Below are positions 56,800 to 64,000 of a stretch of 64,000 nucleotides of DNA, piece by piece. How positions within the stretch are numbered: the stretch's first letter is position 1; each line of letters begins with the position of its first letter. The stretch covers positions 29,296-93,295 of the forward strand of contig JAKSZP010005620.1 of assembly GCA_022478985.1 (NCBI GenBank), given 5' to 3'. The stretch is from Massospora cicadina. Taxonomy: Eukaryota > Entomophthoromycota > Entomophthoromycetes > Entomophthorales > Entomophthoraceae. A program made the translations under genes and the position numbers. The notes beneath the pieces were generated by a model. The model was not told where the DNA came from. It saw nothing but the letters and a program-made list of their open reading frames with translations, and did not search any database.

Positions 56800-57558
56800 A
56801 TTGAGCAGACTCCAAACACTGGGGGCCCAATGATCCAGCCTCCTAATCTAGGCTGGGGGCAGGCAGTACTATAGGAAGGGGTTCCCCTGGGGGAGAGGTA
56901 CCCAAGGTGGCCACTGAGGGGGAGCAGAGGGCAGCTAGACCAGAGGGGCGCTTCCCTTGGCTGCAACCACTGGCAGGGGGAGGTGTGGTATGGGGTGCCT
57001 GGGGGTAGTGATGGGACATGCGGGGTTGTGCAAGGGCCTGGCCTCAATTGCACGGGCCACGGAGAAAGCACTTACTAAGGATCCAGGGAGAGGGTCCCAA
57101 GCTGTGTGGGCCACTGCGGTGGGGTCAAGGGCAGCACGGAATGTGGAGACAGCGATTTCAACAGGGCTGGGTACCATTGGAGCCAGGACCTTAAAGGCCT
57201 CAATCAGAAAGGGTAGGTCCGTGGCTGTTTGTCCCAAGGTAAACAAGTGGAGGAGGAACGCCGGTCTCAACTCAGGGGCCTGGACCACAGAGCAAACTAA
57301 CGCCAACAAGGGGATGGGGTTGCTCAACTTGACAGCAGAGCGGAGCACTCCCCTGATCCAATGACAGGCAACCCCATCAAGGGCGTCAAGGAGGGCCATG
57401 CTCTGCTGTGCATCAGAGGGGAGCGGGGATTTCCCACCATCAGTAGTGAGGAGCACCTGGAGCTCTTCCAGAACGCCCAGGATTTGATTGGCCACCTCAT
57501 CAGAAGGGACAGGGGGAACCCCCAACCCTATTACATTAACTGATGGGATGGTTCTAGC
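56800..57558 (-). pseudogene. Gypsy4w Gag
   Basis: The open frame 57975-56935 includes the likely Gag start MARTIPSVNVIGLGVPP (about 57558). A helical, capsid-like region follows (LLDALDGVACHWIRGVL, LLHLFTLGQTATDLPFLIEA, VEIAVSTFRAALD). A shift near 56935 separates the C-terminal end, and no clear zinc knuckle is found. Upstream of the chosen Met the frame stays open through the LTR junction and encodes several hydrophobic segments (57730-57590). This is probably fortuitous but is noted separately. Confidence 0.72.
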
Positions 57559-57749
57559 CATTGATGCTTGGTGGGGTGGGGACCAACTCAGTAGAGCCTG
57601 GTGGCAGGCCCAGATGAACGAGGCCACCAACCAGCAGGAGAAGGCCAGGTCACAAAGGGAGAGCACGTTCATAGTGAGGGTGTAGGCCAGCTTATCGCCC
57701 ATCCCAGAAAGGAGGGCGGAGAAAGATAAGATTAGTGGTTGGTTCATTA

Positions 57750-58684
57750 TATCAAAGATTTGGCTAAGAAGAACTAGACTGGGCTCCCAGTTGGGGTGCA
57801 CAAGCACCCAGTGGAGGCCCCAGAATGCCAAGGGCATAGCGGTCCAAGAAACTAAAAAAAGTGGGGTTCTATAAAAGATGAGAGAAAGTAAAAGTTCAGT
57901 AACATACCGAAGGCCCCAAGGCAAACCAAATGGTTGCATTGGGGGCAACCTTGAGCCTAGTGGGGGCAACCCCAAGGGCGGGAGAGGCAGGGAGGATGAC
58001 GACTCCTCCAGGGTTTGCAGTTGCTGGCCTTTGGATTCAGATATGGGGCTTGCGTGCCAGCGAGGGATGGCACAGAGGCTGCCACATGATCAAAAATGTG
58101 AGTGAAGGTGTGGCAAAACCCTAAGAGGGGCTGGGACTGAGCTTCCCCTGGAGAGAGCGCTCTAGGTCCTGCTGGTGGACAGAGCCAGTGGCAGCTGAGA
58201 TGGCTATGGAAGCCAAGTCCGCGAGAAGTGGGGAAGGGGCGCCTGGGTGCTGCTCTAGCCAGGGAGCAGTTTTGGAGGACTTGGTGACTGAACAAATGGA
58301 AGGGTCTCTATTGACTGGACGCATAAAAATGAATGAAGCAGCAGGTTCATCATCATGAGTGAGGCGGATTATCACATTTATGATCCACTCACGCATGTCA
58401 GGATTAAGCAACTGGATAATCCAGTCAGCGAACATTAGAAGGATGATTTGGGTGACAGCGCGCTTTGTCAGATTGATTGGCAGAATTTTTAGAAAGTTAA
58501 AGAGGTAGACAGAGGCTGTGGAAACTAGGTGGGGTATTTGATTTTTTTATTAATAGAAGGAAAGAGAATGAGCTGACAACTACCCCCAGGTGGGGCAGTT
58601 TCTTTTTAAATTGGGCTGAATGCTTGGGGGAGGTATTGAGGGATTGGTCATTCTGGGGTTGGTGAAGGGATTTAGCTGGCTGTT
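57750..58684 (-). repeat. Gypsy4w 5' LTR, inner part
   Basis: Matches 51551-52430 (for example GGTGCACAAGCACCCAGTGG in both). The inner edge reads TATCAAAG where the 3' LTR has TGTCATGG. Broken off at 58684 by Gypsy5w. Confidence 0.87.
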
Positions 58685-59101
58685 GTCGGCGCTAAAGTTC
58701 TCTAGACTGGCGCCAAGGTCTGAAGGTGGCTCAAAGCTTCTAATTCGCAGAAAAGATTGAGAAGGAAGTGGAAAGTTAGGTAAGATATTAAAATTATTTT
58801 ATTAGGCTTAGAAGGATTCAATATTTATAGGGTGTGTTGGGACTCGGTGCCTCAGGGATCATCAGGGGCCTCATCCAGTCAGGATCTTTACTGATCTTCC
58901 AGAATGGCCTCCTCATGGGCATCCTCAATGGATTGTATCTCCCACCTGACCAAATTGGTGGAAACGCCGCCCCACGTGACTCTAAAATTGGGGAGGGTGT
59001 TCCTGAAGCTGATTTACCTTGGGTAGGTTTGGAAACTGATTTGGTACAGCCCGCTCCAGAAGTGGGGAATTCAATTTGATTGTTATCTCCAAATTCTGAC
59101 A
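58685..59101 (-). repeat. Gypsy5w 3' LTR (417 bp)
   Basis: On the minus strand it follows the purine tract GAGGGGGAAGT, starts TGTCAGAATTTGGAG and ends TAGCGCCGACA, giving TGTC...GACA ends. No partner LTR lies in the window, so the borders rest on these signals. Confidence 0.68.
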
Positions 59102-59203
59102 ACTTCCCCCTCAATATCCTGTCAGAGGGGGGAATACAGCCAGAGGAACCAACCATGCACCCAATTAACCACGGTTCCTTGGTTGATGTTGGCAATGGAG
59201 TAC

Positions 59204-60220
59204 TCATAATTCACACCTATGAATGACTTTAGAGGGTCCAGACCAAAGTATGTCTAGCTTATTTTGTTGGCCTCCAGGTCGATGGTGATAAAAGAGAATA
59301 AGGTCACATCCAATATTAAATCGGGATGTCTCTCTTCCAGTGGTAGTGATAATGCCTTGAGTGGCTTGGGCTTGAAGCCGGGCAATTTCATTGGGTAAGG
59401 CCCTAATTATTAATTCAGAGTTCTCAGGTGTGGAAGTCTCAATCATTGGATGGACGCTAATTGGCAGCTGAGGTTCCCGCCCATATAGGGCTTAGAATAG
59501 GGACATCATGATGACTCTGTGGTAGCTAATTTGTAGGCAAGCAAGGCGCTGGGTAGGTAATGGTTCCAATGAGCAGGGTCCGAGGCAGCTAATTTTTGAA
59601 GATTGGAAATAAGAGTTGCGTTAGCCCGTTAAACCGCCCCATTAGTGGAGGGGTGATAAGGTGCAGAAAAACTCTGAGTAGTGCTGAATAGCGAGGTAAG
59701 TTCTTGTACTACCTGAGAGGTGAAGTTCAATCCATTTTCTAAAAGCAAGGTTTGGGGGCACCCATGCTGAGTAAAAATGGATCTAATGAGGAAAAGGGCT
59801 GTGACCTTGGCAGTCGCAGCTGGGACCAGAATCGCTTCAACCCACTTGGTTAGATGGTCCACAGCTAGGATAATATTTATGACCATGCAGCCCAGTGGGA
59901 AGAGGGCCCACCACATTTATGCTTACCACATTGAAGGGCCCAGTTGGGGCAACAACTGAATGTTGGAATTGAGGGTTAGCTCAGTCTTGCGATTGGCAAG
60001 TCATGCATGATTCCAGGACCTCCTGAATAGTTTCTACCATTTGGTCCCAGTAGCATCGTGACTTCAGCCATTCGTGGGTCATTTTGATGGCCCCATGCCC
60101 CATGGTGGAATGGCCTTCTAGTATAACATCAGTTCTGGAGGAGGGGCAGATGTAAGGGAGCCACTTCTTATTGATCTTCTTGTAAAGCAGCCCATCCTTA
60201 ATTTGTGTTTCATGAGTCAT
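59204..60220 (-). pseudogene. Gypsy5w integrase
   Basis: Zinc region EGHSTMGHGAIKMTHEWLKS ... CMTCQSQD (60130-59985). Core: IILAVDHLTKWVEAILVPA and TLLLENGLNFTSQVVQELTS (59880-59680), where the second catalytic Asp position reads Glu (LENG instead of the usual SDNG). SAPYHPSTNGAV then runs into a stop. The C-terminal domain at 59446-59204 contains LILFYHHRPGGQQNKLDILW. Shifts near 59960 and 59630. Confidence 0.87.
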
Positions 60221-60441
60221 CCTTCAGAGTTCAGCTTGGATCTCTGGGGCTTTCAACTTTCGCTGCTCAGGTCAGCCTATTAAATCATACAGCCAGTCCT
60301 CCTTGGGGGTTAACGCTGCTAATACTGGCATCCTGGATAGGCCATCAGCATTTTGATGAATTGTGCCAGCATGATGAACAATGGTGAAATCATAGCTCTG
60401 CAATCATAAAGCCAACCTGGCTATTTGTCCATCTGGGTCCT

Positions 60442-60837
60442 TCATTTGTTGGAGCAACCGGAGAGAGGAGTGGTCTGTAATGATATTAAAGGAGTACCAT
60501 AGAGATAAGGCCAGAAATGTTTGATGGCTAGCAAGAAAGCCAGGCACTCCCTCTCAGTGATGCTGTAGTTCCATTTGGCTTTACTTAGTGTCTTACTAAA
60601 ATAGGCCACATGATGATTAACTTGGTTCTCATCATGCTGGGCTAGGATAGCCCCGACGGCAACATTACTTGCATCCATAAACAGCAAGAATGGTTTTTCA
60701 AAGCACGGATGGACTAGAATGAGTTTAGTACATAGAGCGGTAATCAAGGCATCAAAAAGCCTGTTCTTGTTCAGGCCGCCACTTGAACGGTACGTTTTTC
60801 TGTAGGAGGTAGAACAGTGGCTCAGCGAGGTCAGCAA
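60442..60837 (-). pseudogene. Gypsy5w RNase H
   Basis: Open for 131 codons: KPFLLFMDASNVAVGAILAQ (catalytic Asp), HHVAYFSKTLSKAKWNYSIT, ERECLAFLLAIKHFWPYLYG. A frame change follows near 60450. Upstream frames continue the RT connection. Confidence 0.88.
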
Positions 60838-61023
60838 ACCGGGGGATAAACTGTCAATAATAGACCACCATGCCTAGGAATACCTGAATATCCCTTAAGC
60901 TTTGGGAGCGAGTCATCTTTTCTATTGTGTCAACATTGTCTCATATAGGATGGATGCCGTCCTTGGAAACCTTGTGCCCCAGGAATTCTAGTTCAGACTG
61001 AAAGAAGTAGCACTTCAAGGGTT

Positions 61024-61560
61024 TTAGCTTTTTGGACGCCTTTTGTAGCTGATTGAAGAATACCTGTAAATGCTCAATGTGCCCATTAAAGGTTTGAGAA
61101 ACTTGGTAAAGTCATCTAGGTAGACAAGGATGCAGGAAAACTTCAAGTCCCCAAGGATCCTATCCATGGCAAGTTGGAACGTGGCTGGGGCATTACAAAG
61201 GCCTTGGGGCATCCTTGTGGGCTCAAACAGTCCTTCATTGGCTATTAGCGCACACTTAGCCTGGCCCTCAGGGGCGAGTTCAACCTGCCAATACCCGCTG
61301 GCAAGGTCCATGGAGAAAAGTATTGGGATCCGGCGAGCAGATGGAGGAAATTGTCAATTTAAGGTAAAGGATAGTTGTCCTTTTTGGTAATGAAGTTAAG
61401 TCTTCGATAATCCATCACCACCCAATGGCTGCTATCCTTCTTCCAAACCAGCAGAAGAGGAGAGGCCCAGGGCTGCGCAAGGGCACCAGTAGTCTAGCAT
61501 CAAGTAGTTGTTTAAGCTCAACGGTTAACTGAGCCTCTTTGACCTTCTCTTTTTTGGTAA
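61024..61560 (-). pseudogene. Gypsy5w reverse transcriptase
   Basis: 61311-61024 holds the palm: MDLASGYWQVELAPEGQAKC, MPQGLCNAPATFQLAMDRIL and CILVYLDDFTKF with an intact YLDD. Upstream (61560-61320) the fingers are readable in pieces (VELKQLLDARLLVPL) with stops. Confidence 0.87.
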
Positions 61561-62399
61561 GGTTGGGACCAGAAGGTAGGAGCATCCCCAGTTTCTACAT
61601 GATGGAGGACTCCATTCATTCTTCCATAGTCATAGGTCAAGGTTGAAAATAGGTCTGAATATTCTTCCAACAACTCTAGGACTTATTCTGTTGGTCATCT
61701 GAGAGGTCTTTACTGATATTAGTATTAAGCAGACTAACCAGGGGTGGAGCTTCCAACCTGAAGTCTCTCAAGTCCCCAAAGTTTCAGACATCAGCGATAG
61801 CTTCCACTGGTAGTAGGCGGACATAGGTGGCAGGGCTGTTTGGACCTACTATTTTGGGTTTATCAGTAAGGTTGGCTAACAGCACTGATATACATCCAGC
61901 AAAAGTTGGATCTAGTATCCCCAGACAAGTTAGCATCTCCTTTGGGGATGGATTGTCTAGGCCTCAGACCTCTAACAGGTTCACTGAGGGGATGTTAACA
62001 TGGACCCAGGTATCAGCAATGACCTGAGATTTTGGGGAAATGGTAGTTGTCTTAGGTAAGTAGATTGGCATGCCTTCTTTCCCATCAACAGCAGGAGGGG
62101 GCAGTCAGGCTTGGGAACCCCTAATGTGATATTCGAGCTGATTGATTCAGCCTTCACTCTCCAGCAGACAAGCCCAGGCTTAACCTCAGTTTTGGAATTG
62201 AGGGGGGTCTTGAAGATAATTGGGATATGATGCTAAGTAAGGATAGAAATACGCCTTCATAAATGGAGCACTGCCGAATAATCTCGAAGAAACTGAGTCC
62301 CAAGGAGCAAGTCATAGCTAGGGATAGCTAGAGCTTAATGGGCATATCTACAGCAAGCTTCTCAAATTGTATTGGTAGAGAGGAATAAGCCCCTATAGA

Positions 62400-62690
62400 T
62401 CAGATACACTTGGGGCCAGCCATGCCATACTCCATATAGTGTGGCATATAAGGAGCAATCTTGATGTGCTTCATCAACTTGGAGGATATGACATTCATGG
62501 GGGAGCCACTGTCGACTATAGAATGGACTGGTATTTTATGACCCTGAACTGCGACCCAGGTGACCAGATTTTCAAATTGGGGCGGCAGAGCGAGGAACTT
62601 GGGAGTGTCATCAGAAAAAGAGTGTCGGACATTATCCTTCTTAACTTTCAAAAAAGAATGTTGGAGGTAAAAATGCCCCCAAATCCACTA
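62400..62690 (-). pseudogene. Gypsy5w aspartic protease
   Basis: An open 83-codon piece. VHSIVDSGSPMNVISSKLMK gives the DSG active site; a hydrophobic block follows. Upstream frames run into the Gypsy6w LTR at 62710. Confidence 0.78.
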
Positions 62691-62709
62691 CTATGATCGG
62701 CCAATTACA

Positions 62710-63355
62710 TGTCTGAACTTTGAACAATATTAGGGTTAACGAGGATGAGTACCAATGGTGAAAAGATCTTGGCGGATTCTCGGTGGAACCCTACACATTG
62801 GGAAAATATGTTTTATAATCAAGATTGGCTTAATAATGTAAGAACTGATAGTAGGATTGCTCTGACTCCTTGGCCAAATTTGAGGTGTCCATTACCACAT
62901 GGGTCTGTTCTCCCCTAAGGTGAGAAGATTTTACCTGCCAGTGATTGGGTGCAATTTAACAAATCATTACCACATGGGTCTGTTCTCCCCAAGGTGAGAA
63001 GATTTTACCTGCCAGTGATTGGGTACAATTTATCAAATCATTACCACACAGGTTGGTTTTGCCACAAAATATTTACCCTCATTCTGATAGGCCAAAAGCC
63101 TATATTTCCTAATTCGGATGGCTCAGCTTTTTAATACTATAGCCCCAAATTCCCATGGCCCTGAGATTCGAACTAATTTAAATATGAAATACTAGTATCA
63201 AATAGAAGAGCTTTTTCTGGTTTGCCCCACATAAATAAAAACAAAAAAGTAAAAAACTTAATTTTCCTAGTAATTTATTATTTATTTTAAACATTCCATT
63301 GTAGGATCCAGTGGCGCATAGCACCAGTGAGCATAACCCCTGCTAGATTCCAACA
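62710..63355 (+). repeat. Gypsy6w 5' LTR (about 646 bp)
   Basis: Begins TGTCTGAACTTTG and ends GATTCCAACA, four bases before a primer-binding site. The start is set by the match to the solo-LTR-like piece at 50200-50812, because no 3' LTR is in the window. Confidence 0.65.
62891..63055 (+). repeat. 75-bp tandem repeat in the Gypsy6w LTR
   Basis: ATTACCACATGGGTCTGTTC starts at 62891 and 62966. A third, partial unit starts at 63040 (ATTACCACACAGG). The first two units are almost identical. The solo-LTR-like piece at 50200-50812 has a single unit, so the expansion is specific to this copy or subfamily. Confidence 0.9.
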
Positions 63356-63358
63356 ATT

Positions 63359-63374
63359 TGGAGCTCACTACAGG
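63359..63374 (+). promoter_or_regulatory. Primer-binding site of Gypsy6w
   Basis: TGGAGCTCACTACAGG, three bases after the LTR. Shares the GCTCACTACAGG core with Gypsy1w (16679-16694) and Gypsy3w (36126-36141). Confidence 0.72.
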
Positions 63375-63395
63375 AGCACGCCTGTACACTAAACT

Positions 63396-64000
63396 GTGGT
63401 TACTAACATGGAGGCTGTAAACGTGAGCAGCTCTTCTGGTTCTTCTTCAACTGAATCACGATTAATTGCTCTTGAGAAGCAACTAGCCAGCTCTTTCTCC
63501 CATCTCAAAAGGATAGAGCAACGGCCAATCAAATTACCTATAAAGGACAGATTTACCCCGAGTGAAAGGAGCATTGCTTCCTTTTTGTACATTTATGAAG
63601 CTGCGATAGATGGCGCCACTGATAAACAAAAAGTTTAGTACATTCTTCGCTGGTTAAGCCGCAGATCCTAAGAGTTAATCGTTCCTCACCTGGATCCTCA
63701 GCACACCTGTCCAGATGTTAAGAAGGCCCTCTTGGCTGAATTTGGATCCAAGCAGAGTTAATACAGGGAAAAACAGGCTTTCATGCGCCTTACCATGTAT
63801 GAGGGCGAAACCCTCGTTAGTTTCTCTGAGCGTTCCTATATCACTGCTCAAAAGCTGGCTACGTCTAACATGCTTACCCTGAATGATGATATCGCCACCA
63901 TATTAACAGGGTTAGCTTCACAAGAATCTCTCGCCAGGCATATCATCTCAGTGAAACGCCACTTTACAACCTTCCACTATATAAAAGAGGCTTTGTTAGA
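63396..64000 (+). pseudogene. Gypsy6w Gag, 5' part
   Basis: Opens with a start codon at about 63411 (MEAVNVSSSSGSSSTESRLI), a Ser-rich start and a short coiled coil (LIALEKQLASSFSHLKR). PIKDRFTPSERSIASFLYIY begins the capsid-like region. TAG at 63636-63638 and a TAA near 63759 interrupt the frame. Readable capsid continues to the window end (GETLVSFSERSYITAQKLA, IATILTGLASQESLARH). Layout matches the Gypsy1w Gag. Confidence 0.8.

Larger units (their letters stand above)
51551..58684 (-). mobile_element. Gypsy4w: chromodomain-bearing Ty3/gypsy element, 5' LTR cut by Gypsy5w
   Basis: The 3' LTR is 51551-53131 (1581 bp). The 5' LTR begins at 57750 on its inner side and matches the 3' LTR from 51551 to about 52430. 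It stops at 58684 where Gypsy5w begins; the other 700 bp should lie beyond the window. On the minus strand, gag (about 57555-56800), protease (about 56520-56225), RT, RNase H, integrase and chromodomain follow. The coding end (TAG, 53132-53134) abuts the 3' LTR and overlaps the polypurine tract. Chromodomain plus this pol order marks it as a chromovirus. Confidence 0.88.
58685..62709 (-). mobile_element. Gypsy5w: Ty3/gypsy element inserted in the Gypsy4w LTR, cut by Gypsy6w
   Basis: The 3' LTR is at 58685-59101. On the minus strand, protease (62651-62400), RT (about 61560-61024), RNase H (60837-60442) and integrase (60220-59204) follow in gypsy order. Gag and the 5' LTR are absent because Gypsy6w interrupts the element at 62710. 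They should resume beyond the window. Confidence 0.85.
62710..64000 (+). mobile_element. Gypsy6w: Ty3/gypsy element, 5' part only (runs off the window)
   Basis: The 5' LTR is 62710-63355, a primer-binding site is at 63359-63374 and a gag frame follows on the plus strand. Inserted into Gypsy5w in the opposite orientation. The five bases before the LTR are TTACA (62705-62709), the predicted TSD. The rest is outside the window. Confidence 0.78.

Noticed and set aside
62891..63055. CRISPR array
   Set aside because: The units are directly adjacent 75-bp copies without variable spacers, in a eukaryotic LTR.

Overview
The window is about 64 kb of eukaryotic repeat DNA, almost certainly nuclear and probably fungal. 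It holds Ty3/gypsy LTR retrotransposons (one with a chromodomain), LINEs with an ORF1 zinc knuckle, an APE-type endonuclease, reverse transcriptase (RT) and a C-terminal zinc finger, and tRNA-derived SINEs. I see no rRNA or free-standing tRNA gene, no CRISPR array and no bacterial operon. The base composition is AT-rich outside the elements, and nearly every reading frame is broken. A very TE-rich genome of an early-diverging fungus would fit, but that placement is inference only.

Layout. 1-866: a 3' retroposon tail, then AT-rich DNA. 867-7307 (-): LINE-1w, a full-length 6.4 kb LINE with a 16-bp target-site duplication (TSD). About 7480-15230 (-): LINE-4w, an older LINE broken by two SINEs and by a 1.9 kb ORF1-only 'half-LINE' (10702-12623, own TSD). 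16178-22938 (+): Gypsy1w, complete, 500-bp LTRs, TSD GTCAG. 23160-24262 (+): a second half-LINE copy. 24306-24826: two related repeats. About 26600-28530 (-): a gypsy integrase fragment next to a 5'-truncated LINE. 29084-44464 (+): Gypsy3w, an old element with LTRs of about 1.09 kb; its 5' LTR is split by Gypsy2w (29297-35250, TSD AAATT). 44465-49240: the only stretch that is not mostly TE. It holds a 131-bp tandem repeat, a SINE with TSD, and the one non-TE gene candidate: a secreted lysine-rich protein with 33-residue repeats and two in-frame stops (47548-48159, -). 49240-51550 (+): LINE-5w ORF1 carrying an opposite-strand solo-LTR-like piece. 51551 to the window end: a nested stack, with Gypsy4w (-, chromodomain, 1.58 kb LTR) in LINE-5w, Gypsy5w (-) in the 5' LTR of Gypsy4w, and Gypsy6w (+) in Gypsy5w.

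How the parts relate. The LTR elements are autonomous in design (gag, protease, RT, RNase H, integrase) but decayed. The half-LINEs and SINEs carry no RT. Several of them end in the same 3' tail as the LINEs here, which suggests they are mobilised by those LINEs. Several lesions, including changes at catalytic Asp codons and CAA-to-TAA stops, fit C-to-T/G-to-A transitions, as expected from cytosine methylation or a RIP-like process. The most novel items are the ORF1-only LINE family with its conserved C-terminal domain and the secreted repeat-protein gene. Element names ending in 'w' are local labels.
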